Of a DNA stretch of 64,000 bases, positions 9,117 through 16,930 are shown one piece after another (position 1 is the first letter of the stretch; every line of letters starts with the position of its first letter). The stretch is from the NCBI GenBank assembly GCA_937870635.1, contig CALMZP010000131.1, forward strand, positions 1 through 64,000, read 5' to 3'. Below the pieces are notes generated by a model. The model saw only the letters and a program-made list of their open reading frames with translations, was not told the DNA's origin and searched no databases. A program made the translations under genes and the position numbers. This DNA comes from an uncultured Acidobacteriota bacterium (GTDB lineage Bacteria > Acidobacteriota > Thermoanaerobaculia > Gp7-AA8).

Positions 9117-9206
9117 CTGCATTTTGGATTTGCGATTTTGGATTTTGGATTCCCACAGCCCGCGCGGAAAGAAAAATCCAAAATCCAAAATCCAAAATCT
9201 AAAATG
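9117..9206. repeat. Heptamer inverted-repeat array, TTTGGAT flavour (copy B)
   Basis: Left arm 9121-9151 with about four units, one carrying a substitution (GGATTTGCGATTTT). A spacer of about 22 bp follows, then a right arm of ATCCAAA units ending at 9204. It fills the gap between the TonB-family gene and vanZ, and its end touches the vanZ ribosome-binding region. Confidence 0.95.
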
Positions 9207-9208
9207 AG

Positions 9209-9676
9209 GTGGTGCGCGCCGTCGCCATCCGCCGTCCGATCACCGTGCTCCTCCTCATCGCGGTGACCGTTTCCATCGTCGCGATGACGGTGTGGACGGG
9301 CGGCAAGAGTTACTCGAAGGTCGATCCGCGGCCCTTTGACGATCTCCAGCTCATCGCCGACCGCTTCGGCTCGCGGCCGATGTCGACACAGCTCCTGGCG
9401 GTGCTGATCGTTCCGATCATCGGCAACATTCTCCTGTTCGTGCCGTGGGGCTTCCTGATGTTCATCGCGCTTTACACGGTCGACCGGCCGACCATGCAGA
9501 CCTACCTCCTCACCTTCCTCCTCGGGCTCTCCTTCACGCTCGCGATCGAAGCATGGCAGTACTTCCTCCCGTCGCGGGTCGTCGACGTGAACGATGTCAT
9601 CTGGAACTCGGCCGGGGCGATCATCGGGGCCGTACTGGGTCACATGCGCCTGCGCGTCCGATTCGAATTTGAATAG
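9209..9676 (+). CDS. VanZ family membrane protein
   Basis: A 155-residue protein starting at GTG 9209 (the next codon is also GTG) after AATGAGG. It has four predicted helices and the VanZ core pattern GNILLFVPWGFL, then LSFTLAIEAWQYFLPSRVVDVNDVIWNSAGAIIGAVLG. VanZ proteins are linked to teicoplanin resistance and, more widely, are membrane proteins of uncertain role. The MFS gene follows 37 bp downstream in the same direction. Confidence 0.85.
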   Translation: MVRAVAIRRPITVLLLIAVTVSIVAMTVWTGGKSYSKVDPRPFDDLQLIADRFGSRPMSTQLLAVLIVPIIGNILLFVPWGFLMFIALYTVDRPTMQTYLLTFLLGLSFTLAIEAWQYFLPSRVVDVNDVIWNSAGAIIGAVLGHMRLRVRFEFE

Positions 9677-9713
9677 CGGACCGCCCGGCCGGCTGATCGA
9701 CAACGTGCGCGCC

Positions 9714-10850
9714 ATGCCGCGCGAAGTCTGGATCATCCTCCTCGGCACCTTCATCAACCGGTTCGGCTCGTTCGTGATGCCGTTCCTCGCGATCTATCTC
9801 ACGCAGCAGGGATTCGCGGTGACGCAGGCGGGCGTCGCCATCAGCGCGTACGGAGCGGGACACCTCTCGGCATCGATGCTGGGCGGATATCTCGCCGACC
9901 GGATCGGCCGGCGCCACACCATCGCGCTTTCGATGTTCGGATCGGCTGTGGCGATGCTCGCGCTATCGCAGGCCCGGACTTTCCCGCTCATCGTGCTGTT
10001 CACCGCGCTGACCGGGGCGGCGGGCGAGCTTTACCGTCCCGCGGCCGGGGCTCTCATCGGCGACATCGTTCCACCCCAGCGCCGCGTCACGGCGTTCGCG
10101 CTTTATCGTCTCGCCGTCAATCTCGGATTCGCGGCCGGTCCCGCGACCGCCGGTTTTCTGGCGAGCCGTTCCTTCCTATATCTCTTCATCGGCGATGCCA
10201 TCACTTCCGTCGCCTATGGGGTGATCGCACTGCTCTTCCTGCCACACGGTGTGCGCAGCGCGGCGCACGAGGAGAAAAGGCACGAAGGGGCGATCACCGT
10301 CGCGCTGCGCGATCGCGCGTTCGTTCTTTTCCTTCTGGCGACGATCTGCTCGATGTGGATCGACTACCAGCTCCACACCGTTCTCCCCATCTACGTCTCG
10401 TCCCTCGGATTCTCGACGAACACTTACGGCCTGCTGCTCTCGCTGAACGGCGTGATGATCGTGCTGTTCGAGCTGGCGATCACCGGTTGGACACAGCGCT
10501 TTCCCCCGACCAGGATGATCGCGATCGGCTATGGACTGTCGGGGATCGGCGTGTCACTGACGGGCCTCGCGCACACCGTACCGACTCTGGCCATGACGGT
10601 CGTGCTCTGGACGACCGGCGAGATGATCCACGCCTCGGTGGCCGGGGCCTACGTGACGAACCTGGCGCCCGAGCGCTTCCGCGGCCGCTATCACGGCATG
10701 TGGGTGTTCACCTGGTCCATCGCGATGCTGGCCGGTCCTTCGCTCGGAACGTGGATCTACTCGCGGAATCCCGACGCGCTGTGGCTCACGTGCGCGGTTG
10801 TCGGGATCGCCGCGGCAGTCCTGCCGCTTGTTCCTGCGAAGCGGAGCTGA
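9714..10850 (+). CDS. MFS transporter, 12 TM
   Basis: A 378-residue carrier. The track start at 9594 lies inside vanZ and is rejected in favour of ATG 9714 (MPREVWIILLGTFINRFGSF); GTG 9705 is also possible. Motif A is visible in GYLADRIGRRHTIAL between helices 2 and 3, and the second half contains LNGVMIVLFELAITGW and a long C-terminal hydrophobic run. It resembles the MdtH/YttB-like drug-exporter branch, but the substrate cannot be told from sequence. It ends at the left edge of heptamer array C. Confidence 0.88.
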   Translation: MPREVWIILLGTFINRFGSFVMPFLAIYLTQQGFAVTQAGVAISAYGAGHLSASMLGGYLADRIGRRHTIALSMFGSAVAMLALSQARTFPLIVLFTALTGAAGELYRPAAGALIGDIVPPQRRVTAFALYRLAVNLGFAAGPATAGFLASRSFLYLFIGDAITSVAYGVIALLFLPHGVRSAAHEEKRHEGAITVALRDRAFVLFLLATICSMWIDYQLHTVLPIYVSSLGFSTNTYGLLLSLNGVMIVLFELAITGWTQRFPPTRMIAIGYGLSGIGVSLTGLAHTVPTLAMTVVLWTTGEMIHASVAGAYVTNLAPERFRGRYHGMWVFTWSIAMLAGPSLGTWIYSRNPDALWLTCAVVGIAAAVLPLVPAKRS

Positions 10851-10922
10851 TGGATTTTGGATTTTGGATTCCCGCCCACCCGTAATCCAAATCCAAAATC
10901 TAAAATCCAAAATCCAAAATAG
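10850..10922. repeat. Heptamer inverted-repeat array, TTTGGAT flavour (copy C)
   Basis: Three units in the left arm (10853-10870), a 16-bp GC-rich loop, then about five complementary units with one ATCTAAA variant (10886-10920). It lies between two convergent genes, the MFS carrier and the ABC ATPase, where a bidirectional terminator would be expected. Confidence 0.95.
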
Positions 10923-10924
10923 AA

Positions 10925-11689
10925 TCACACCTCCGGCACGATCCAGGTACGGCCGCCTGACGATACGGTTCGGGCGTCGAAGCCGAACAGGTCGCGGACG
11001 ATCTCGGGGCTCATGATCTCCGCGGGCGTCAGATCGGCGGCCAGAGCGCCGTCGCGCATCACCAGAACGCGGTCGCTGTAGGCAGCAGCCCAGTTGAGTT
11101 CGTGCGAGGCGAAGATCACCGTCGACCCGGTGCGATCGACGATGTGGCGCAGGAGTCTGGAGAACTGCTGCACGTGCGCTGCATCCAGCGCCGACAGAGG
11201 CTCATCCAGCAGGATCAGCTTGGGGCGCGCCGCGAGCACGCGTGCCAGGAAAACCCGCTTTCGCTCTCCGCCGCTCATCTCGTCGAGATAACGCGCTGCG
11301 AGATGGCCGGCGTCGCACATCTCGAGCGCCTCCGCGGCAGCAGCAAAATCGCCCTCGCCTTCCCAGCCGAACCGCGTCAGAAACGGTGCGCGGCCGGACA
11401 CCACGATGTCGATGGCCCGCATGGAGAAGGTGGCGTCGGGATCCTGCGGAAGGTATCCGACATTGCGGGCATACTCCCTCCCGCCCCATTCCACGAGCGC
11501 ACGCCCTTCGAACCGGACTTCGCCATGCGAGGGCGCGACGACGCGAGCGACCACTTTCAGCAACGTCGACTTTCCCGATCCGTTCTGACCGGTCAGCGCA
11601 ATGAGCTGCCCTGCTTCGGCCCGCGTGCTCACGTCGCGCAGCGCGACACTTTCGGCGTACGCAAAACTCACGTTCTCGACCTCGAGCAT
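10925..11689 (-). CDS. btuD: ABC transporter ATP-binding protein, cobalamin/Fe-chelate type (BtuD/FecE-like)
   Basis: 254 residues from ATG 11689 (MLEVENVSFAY). The longer track ORF reads through the permease in another frame. Walker A is GQNGSGKST, the Q-loop sits in VGYLPQD, the ABC signature is MSGGERKR, and Walker B is LILLDEP followed by LSALDAAH and the H-loop SHEL. Its ATG overlaps the stop of the permease gene by one base (TGATG), so the two are translationally coupled. It powers import by the BtuC-like permease with the binding protein encoded upstream. The cobalamin assignment rests on family resemblance; haem or siderophore import is possible. Confidence 0.9.
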   Translation of the reverse strand: MLEVENVSFAYAESVALRDVSTRAEAGQLIALTGQNGSGKSTLLKVVARVVAPSHGEVRFEGRALVEWGGREYARNVGYLPQDPDATFSMRAIDIVVSGRAPFLTRFGWEGEGDFAAAAEALEMCDAGHLAARYLDEMSGGERKRVFLARVLAARPKLILLDEPLSALDAAHVQQFSRLLRHIVDRTGSTVIFASHELNWAAAYSDRVLVMRDGALAADLTPAEIMSPEIVRDLFGFDARTVSSGGRTWIVPEV

Positions 11690-12687
11690 CACGCATCCCT
11701 CCGCAGCAGCGAAAGGAACAGAGGGACGCCCAGAAGCGCCGTGAGCGCCGCGATCGGAAGCTCCACCGCAGGGATGGCAACCCGCGCGACGATGTCCGCC
11801 GCCACCAGAAGGGTTGCGCCGCCAAGCGCCGTCAACGGCAGCAGGACCCGGAAATCGCGCCGCCAGACGAGGCGTACCAGATGCGGCACCAGCAGCCCTA
11901 CGAACCCGATCACTCCGGTCACCGAGACCGCCGCGCCGGTGATCAGCGAGCCGCAGAGGAACCCGGCGAGCTTCACACGCTCGACCTCCACCCCGCGCGA
12001 CTTGGCGTCCTCTTCGCCGAAGACGAGCATCCGCAGATCGTTCGCCATCCAGGCGAGGACGATCATCGCTGCCGCCAGGAACGCGGCCAGCACTAGGGTC
12101 TCGAACCACGTCACACCCTGCAGCGATCCCATCATCCAGCGGAGCGCGGCAGTCAGATCGGTCTGTGTCGAGAACGAGAATGCGATGAGGATCACCGCGG
12201 AGAAGAACGCGTTGAGCACGAGCCCCGAAAGGAGCAGCCGCGTCGGATCCGTGTGCTCGCGCCGTCTGGCCAGCAGAAACACCGCCGCCGTCGCCGCGGC
12301 CGCGCCGGCGAACGCGATGATCTGCACGAGGCCCGGATACTTTCCCCAGCCAAGGGCAGTCGCGACGGCCGCACCTGCCGCTGCCCCGCCCGAGACGCCG
12401 AGGATGAAGGGGTCGGCGAGGGGGTTGCGAAGAAGAGTTTGAAACGCGAGTCCAGCCACCGCGAGGATCGCACCGGCCAGCGCGGCCGCGACGACTCGCG
12501 GCGCGCGGATGCGCAGGAGGATCGCCCGCGCGGTCTCGTCGTGCGCAAGCTCACTCCATGACAGCGAAGCCGATCCGACCGAGATCGCGATCGCAATCAC
12601 GATCAGAAGAATCAATCCGAGCAGCAGGATCGAATTGAGAATTGAGAATTGAGAATTGAGAGTTGTCGGCTTCAAGTTCTTTCTCAA
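11689..12687 (-). CDS. btuC: FecCD/BtuC-type ABC transporter permease
   Basis: About 330 residues with ten hydrophobic helices and the FecCD family segments LRIRAPRVVAAALAGAILAVAG, NPLADPFILGVSGGAA and TGVIGFVGLLVPHLVRL. It forms the inner-membrane channel of the importer. The first codons lie in heptamer array D: the track start at 12687 is TTG and gives NSQFSILNS, which is repeat translation. The next in-frame starts (TTG 12615, GTG within the first helix) would cut into helix 1. The original N-terminus therefore seems to have been rewritten by the repeat. Confidence 0.88.
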   Translation of the reverse strand: MRKNLKPTTLNSQFSILNSILLLGLILLIVIAIAISVGSASLSWSELAHDETARAILLRIRAPRVVAAALAGAILAVAGLAFQTLLRNPLADPFILGVSGGAAAGAAVATALGWGKYPGLVQIIAFAGAAAATAAVFLLARRREHTDPTRLLLSGLVLNAFFSAVILIAFSFSTQTDLTAALRWMMGSLQGVTWFETLVLAAFLAAAMIVLAWMANDLRMLVFGEEDAKSRGVEVERVKLAGFLCGSLITGAAVSVTGVIGFVGLLVPHLVRLVWRRDFRVLLPLTALGGATLLVAADIVARVAIPAVELPIAALTALLGVPLFLSLLRRDA

Positions 12688-12720
12688 TTCTCAATTCTCA
12701 ATTCTCAATTCTCAATTCCT
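12632..12720. repeat. Heptamer inverted-repeat array, GAATTGA flavour (copy D)
   Basis: Left arm: four GAATTGA-type units from 12632 to about 12662. A spacer of about 18 bp follows, then five complementary TCAATTC units (12682-12718). Same architecture as the TTTGGAT arrays with a different core. It spans the junction between btuF and btuC, overlapping the btuC start and the btuF stop region. Confidence 0.95.
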
Positions 12721-13641
12721 CGAGGACCAGCGGTCGACGATCCCGTTCAACTCGGCTGCCGCTTCGGCAACGCGCGGCCCGGGCCTGGTGAAGCGGTTGT
12801 CGTCCACTGCAACGATATCAATCTGCCGGAGGATGCCCGGCCTCGCTGCAAACAACTTCTCCACTGCGTTGCGAGTGACGGCGTTCTTCGGATAGAGAAC
12901 GATGTCCGGCGGATTCGCGATCAGAGACTCCTGCGGATACTGAGGCCAGCCTTTCGACTCGACGGCGTTCCTGGCACCCGTCAGGGCGATCAGGTCGCCG
13001 GCAAACGTCTCGCCGCCGGCGGCGTAGATCGGATCGGCCCAGATCGCGAAGAGGATCCGCGGCTGTTTCGCGCGACGGCGCATCTGCCGTGCAATCTGAT
13101 CGCGCAGCGTCGACGCCGCGGTCTCGCCGTGGCCCGTCCCGAGCAGTTCCCCGATCCGGCTGAGCGACAAGGGTATCTCGTCCAGCCGGTCGGTGCGCAC
13201 CACGAAGAGCGGTACCCCCGCCGCCGCGAGCGACGGTGCAACGGCCGGCTGGTTTCCTTCGGTCGATGCGAGGACGACGTCAGGACGCAGCGCGACGACT
13301 CGTTCGATATCAGGCTGCATCCCGCCGACACGGGGCAACCTCAGCGCCTCGGGCGGATAGTCCGAGAACTGGTCCGCTCCCACGAGGCGATCGCCTCCAC
13401 CCGCCGCGAAGACGATCTCCGTGAGGTTCGGTGCGAGTGTAACGACCCGCTCGATGCGCGCCGGTACCTGGATCGTCCGTCCGAGGTCGTCGACGACTTC
13501 ACGGCTTCCCGCGGCAGGCGCGGCGGGCTGACAGGCCGTGAAAAGGAGAAAGAGAAAGAGAACCGAGGGGGAAAGGAACCTGGCTACGTCATTCTGAGGC
13601 GGCGAAGCGCGCCGAAGAACCTCAAATTCCGGGAGTCGCAT
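12712..13641 (-). CDS. btuF: Periplasmic cobalamin/Fe-chelate binding lipoprotein (BtuF-like)
   Basis: A 309-residue substrate-binding protein of the helical-backbone class. The hydrophobic segment LSPSVLFLFLLFTAC ends in a lipobox cysteine. It is followed by REVVDDLGRTIQVPARIERVVTLAPNLTEIVFAAG and VGADQFSDYPPEA, the usual BtuF/FhuD start. MQPDIERVVALRPDVVLAS and FAIWADPIYAAGGETF are further family blocks. It delivers ligand to the BtuCD-like pair encoded downstream. ATG 13641 is the only in-frame start upstream of the signal peptide and lies inside a dispersed inverted repeat, so the first 20 or so residues look repeat-derived. Confidence 0.88.
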   Translation of the reverse strand: MRLPEFEVLRRASPPQNDVARFLSPSVLFLFLLFTACQPAAPAAGSREVVDDLGRTIQVPARIERVVTLAPNLTEIVFAAGGGDRLVGADQFSDYPPEALRLPRVGGMQPDIERVVALRPDVVLASTEGNQPAVAPSLAAAGVPLFVVRTDRLDEIPLSLSRIGELLGTGHGETAASTLRDQIARQMRRRAKQPRILFAIWADPIYAAGGETFAGDLIALTGARNAVESKGWPQYPQESLIANPPDIVLYPKNAVTRNAVEKLFAARPGILRQIDIVAVDDNRFTRPGPRVAEAAAELNGIVDRWSSRN

Positions 13642-13676
13642 TTTGAGATGCTTCGTCGTCGCGACTCAGCATGACG
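13584..13676. repeat. Imperfect inverted repeat, CGTCATTCTGAG...GGCGAAGC family
   Basis: Left arm CGTCATTCTGAGGCGGCGAAGC begins near 13586. The right arm (GCTTCGTCGTCGCGACTCAGCATGACG) ends at 13676 and is its imperfect reverse complement. The repeat overlaps the 5' end of btuF and supplies its only start codon. This is a different family from the heptamer arrays. Confidence 0.75.
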
Positions 13677-13693
13677 TGGATCATGGCATCACG

Positions 13694-13921
13694 CTACTCG
13701 CCACCCTCTTCTTCGAGATCGTTCGGAACGCCCAGCCGCGCGCACGCGGCCGCGTACATCTGCTTCGAAGCGTTGATGGCGGTCTGCAGGTCGGCGATGC
13801 GATCCTTGACCTTCGACAGCTCTTCTTCGATCTGGTCTTTGAGCTCGGAAATCTCAGCGCGAGTGATCTCGAGCGTCGTCTCGTAAAACTTGCGCTGCTG
13901 ATCGGTCAGAACCGCCGGCAT
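13694..13921 (-). CDS. Small coiled-coil protein, unknown function
   Basis: 75 residues: MPAVLTDQQRKFYETTLEITR, then a strongly heptadic, charged helix (ISELKDQIEEELSKVKDRIADLQTAIN) and an acidic tail. No signal peptide or metal motif is seen. It has plausible codon use and sits just upstream of the btuF repeat in the same direction. I do not recognise a family; a small structural or regulatory coiled coil is the most that can be said. Confidence 0.65.
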   Translation of the reverse strand: MPAVLTDQQRKFYETTLEITRAEISELKDQIEEELSKVKDRIADLQTAINASKQMYAAACARLGVPNDLEEEGGE

Positions 13922-13957
13922 TCCACACCCTCCGTCCGCAAAAAAAGCGGGGGCGGA

Positions 13958-16618
13958 TTATAGCTCGAACTTCACCGGGACCGTCGCCCACGCCTTGACG
14001 CGCGTACCGTCCCGCATCATCGGCGCCGAGAAGGTCGAACGACGGATGACCTGCTCGGCCGCTTCGTTCAGGCCGACTGGGCGGTTCACTCCGCGAATGA
14101 GGCGCATTTCCAGCACCTGGCCCGTTTCGGACACGAGCACGCTCATCAGGATCGTGCCCTGGACGCGCTGAGTCCGGGCCATCTGGGGGTAAGGAACGCT
14201 TCCGTACCGGATGACTCGCGGTGGAGTCAGGCCCTCCGTTCCCTGCGGCACCAGGTCGCCCTGCCTGAATTGGGGCGCCGCCGGAGTCGTCTCGGTGGGT
14301 ACCGTGGCGACCGCGGGGGCTTCGGTCACCGTCGGAACGGGTTCTGGTTCCTGCGCGGGAGCCGTCGTCTGAGTCGGAGATGGCTGCGGCTGCGGAGCGG
14401 GCTGGCGCACGGCGGGCGCCGGCTGCTGCGCGCGTTGCGCGGCCGCGGCCTGTTGCTGTTCCAGCCGCGCCCGCTCAGCCGCGAGAAGCCTCTGCACTTC
14501 CTGATCGACGGCTGTCGGGTCGAGCGTCGGCGCCACTGTTCCCGGGGCCGGCGGATTCGTATTGGTCGTTTCGGTCGGAACGGGGAGAACGGTCCCGGTC
14601 TCGGCCGGTGTCAGCGGCGGTGCGGCAGCGGGACTCACGGGCGCCATCGTCGCGGCGGAATTCGTCTGCGCGTCCGCGGTCTGCGCCACGGGCCGGCTGC
14701 GAACGAAAAAGTAGCCTCCGACGATCCCTGCTAGGAGCAGCAGCACGAACACGATCGGCAAGGCCGCGGAGCGTCGCTTGGGCGTCCCGGCAGCCGCAGC
14801 CACGGATGCGGGCGGTGCTTCCCACGACGGCATGGCCACGCCCGTCGGTGTCACGGAGGTAGCGGCCCGCACCGGGGTAGCTGCTGCGACCGCGGGGGGC
14901 GGCGGTGCGGCGATCGGTCCCGGCGGAACGACCACCGGCGCTTCCACGTGTGCCTGAGCGATCACCGGCTCGGGGGCGGACAGTCGGTGCATGTAGATGG
15001 CGAGGTCGGCGCTCGTCGGCGTCGGACGCAATGAATAAAGGACGCCTTCGATGTCCTTCGCCATGTCGCCCGCGGTCTGATAACGCCGCTCCGGATCTTT
15101 CTGGAGCCCCTTCGCGACGATCGCGTCGATCTCGGGCGTCACTTCGTCGTTCCACTGCGACGGCGGGGTGACGCGCGCCTCGCGCACCTGCTCGAGGATC
15201 GACATCTCGCTGTCACCTGAGAAGAGCTTGCGTCCGGTCAGCATCTCGAACAGCACCGCCGCCACGGCGAAGATGTCCGAGCGGCGGTCGATGGGCTTGC
15301 CCGACGCCTGCTCGGGCGACATGTACTGAAGCTTGCCCTTCAGCGCGCCGATCTGCGTATGCGAGGCCTTCGTGGCGGCCTTGGCGATGCCGAAGTCACA
15401 CAGCTTGACGTCGCCGTCCTGCGAGATGAGAACGTTCTGCGGCGAGACATCGCGGTGGACCAGGCCCATCTCGACCTGGTTGAAATCGCGCTTGCGGTGC
15501 GCATAGTCGAGCGCGGACGCGAGGCGGGATGCGATGAACAGCGACAGCTCGACGCCGAGAGGATGATCCTTTTCCTGTCCGCGCTTGATGATCGTTTTCA
15601 GGTCGTACCCATCGACGTACTCCATGGCGATGTAGTACGAGCTGCCGATCTTTCCCAGATCGTAGATGTGAATGATGTTGTTGTGGTTGAGCTGCGCAGC
15701 CAGCTTGGCTTCATCGATGAACATCTCGATGAATTCCTGGTTGTCGGAGAGGTGCGGCAGGATTTTCTTGATCGCTACGATCTTCTGAAATCCCTCTTCT
15801 CCGCTTTTCCGCGCTTTCCACACTTCGGCCATGCCGCCGGTGGCGATCTTTTCCAGGAGCACGTAGGGTCCGAAGCGCACGCCATCCGCCGGCTCCGGCT
15901 CCTCCTTCGGCGCGGCGTGCTCAGCGACGAAGATCGGCGCGGCGGCCGCGACTCGCTCCGGCGCCGCTGCGGACGAAGGTGGAGGATCGGATTTCACGGG
16001 TGGCTTCTTCTTCTCGAGCCCGGAGAGTGAATCGTTGAGGATCTTGTCCAGCTCGGCAGCCGATTTGGGCTTGGCGGTGGTTCCGGGTGAAGTCGCGGTT
16101 CTCTTCGGCATCGAGCCGCCCAGGGTGTCGGCGAGCAGCTTGTCGATATTGTCCGTGGGGTTCATGTTCTTCCTCGGCGCTTGCGCGGGTGCGGCGGGGC
16201 TGTCATCGAGGATGTCGCCGAAGATGTCGTCGGAAGTCAGTTGCGGCGTCGCCGGAAGACCGAGAAGGCTCTGCACTTTCGCGAGGAAGTCGGCCTCGGT
16301 GTAGGGCTTGGGAAGAATGTCGGACACACCGAAACGTGCCACGTCCTGCGCGGGATCCTTGCCGCTGTAACCGGAGACGGTGAGAAGGATCGGCGTGGTC
16401 AGGCTTCTCCCACGGATCGCTTTGATGATGTCGCCGGCGTTCCCCTTTGGAACGACCGAAGAGAGAACGATGAGGGCGGGATGGGAGGAGGCGACTTCGC
16501 GCAGCGCCTCCTCGCCGTCCCGAGCAAAGGTGACGGTGAGAGGCAGTCCGGTCAGCGCCTGCCGTACGCGATCGGTGTATTTCGGCTCGTACTCGACGAC
16601 GAGAATGTTGTCAGGCAT
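13958..16618 (-). CDS. Fused pseudo-receiver / Ser-Thr kinase / TonB C-domain protein
   Basis: 886 residues from ATG 16618 (MPDNILVVEY). The longer track start runs through heptamer array E and is rejected. Residues 1-120 form a receiver fold (LLTVSG, ILPKPY), but the phosphoacceptor position holds serine (LIVLSSVVP) and the acidic pair reads EY instead of DD, so classical phosphorylation is unlikely. A proline-rich linker follows. The Hanks-type kinase begins near residue 249: GGMAEV, AIKK, HRDVSPQN, DFGIAK, and MSPEQ in the APE position. A transmembrane helix (LPIVFVLLLLAGIVGGYFFV) and an Ala/Gln/Pro-rich spacer lead to a TonB C-terminal domain (YPQMARTQRVQGTILMSVLV). A cytoplasmic kinase is thus joined to a periplasmic TonB-like module. 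Confidence 0.92.
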   Translation of the reverse strand: MPDNILVVEYEPKYTDRVRQALTGLPLTVTFARDGEEALREVASSHPALIVLSSVVPKGNAGDIIKAIRGRSLTTPILLTVSGYSGKDPAQDVARFGVSDILPKPYTEADFLAKVQSLLGLPATPQLTSDDIFGDILDDSPAAPAQAPRKNMNPTDNIDKLLADTLGGSMPKRTATSPGTTAKPKSAAELDKILNDSLSGLEKKKPPVKSDPPPSSAAAPERVAAAAPIFVAEHAAPKEEPEPADGVRFGPYVLLEKIATGGMAEVWKARKSGEEGFQKIVAIKKILPHLSDNQEFIEMFIDEAKLAAQLNHNNIIHIYDLGKIGSSYYIAMEYVDGYDLKTIIKRGQEKDHPLGVELSLFIASRLASALDYAHRKRDFNQVEMGLVHRDVSPQNVLISQDGDVKLCDFGIAKAATKASHTQIGALKGKLQYMSPEQASGKPIDRRSDIFAVAAVLFEMLTGRKLFSGDSEMSILEQVREARVTPPSQWNDEVTPEIDAIVAKGLQKDPERRYQTAGDMAKDIEGVLYSLRPTPTSADLAIYMHRLSAPEPVIAQAHVEAPVVVPPGPIAAPPPPAVAAATPVRAATSVTPTGVAMPSWEAPPASVAAAAGTPKRRSAALPIVFVLLLLAGIVGGYFFVRSRPVAQTADAQTNSAATMAPVSPAAAPPLTPAETGTVLPVPTETTNTNPPAPGTVAPTLDPTAVDQEVQRLLAAERARLEQQQAAAAQRAQQPAPAVRQPAPQPQPSPTQTTAPAQEPEPVPTVTEAPAVATVPTETTPAAPQFRQGDLVPQGTEGLTPPRVIRYGSVPYPQMARTQRVQGTILMSVLVSETGQVLEMRLIRGVNRPVGLNEAAEQVIRRSTFSAPMMRDGTRVKAWATVPVKFEL

Positions 16619-16930
16619 GGGTTTCGGGCGATTGCGGGATTGTAAACCAGACCTTGGACCCTGGACCCTGGACCTTGGACCCTGGTCCAGGTCCAAGGTC
16701 CAGGGTCCAGGGTCCAAGGTCCAGAGCACCCAGCGGCGAAACGTGTAGCCGAAATGCTCTCGAGCGCCCCCGCTTGCATTTCCCTCTCGGGTTTCGCATA
16801 CTGCCTCCCGCACCGCGTGCGACGATCGTGAGAAGGCAGCCTGCCGGGCGTTAGAGATTTTTGATTCTCCGCCTCGATATCGTCGGATCCAGGGACTCAC
16901 AGGTTGCAGCAAACGGCTTATTGATTTTGC
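16619..16930. other. Intergenic region between divergent kinase and rho, with heptamer array E
   Basis: 312 bp. Bases 16648-16723 are the GGACCTT array, listed separately. The remaining 200 bp upstream of rho hold no ORF, tRNA or recognisable riboswitch. No strong Shine-Dalgarno sequence is seen just before the rho ATG. Promoters for both genes must lie here, but I could not define -10/-35 boxes. Confidence 0.6.
16648..16725. repeat. Heptamer inverted-repeat array, GGACCTT/GGACCCT flavour (copy E), mirror-ordered
   Basis: Five units on each side. The variants GGACCTT and GGACCCT occur in the order T,C,C,T on the left. The right arm is the exact reverse complement over 30 bp (16652-16681 against about 16690-16719), so the variant order is mirrored. 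The loop is under 10 bp. This is the cleanest hairpin of the heptamer class here. Confidence 0.95.

Noticed and set aside
13642-13700. Cobalamin riboswitch upstream of btuF
   Set aside because: Only about 50 bp separate btuF from the next gene and they are occupied by a dispersed repeat; no B12-box-like sequence was seen.
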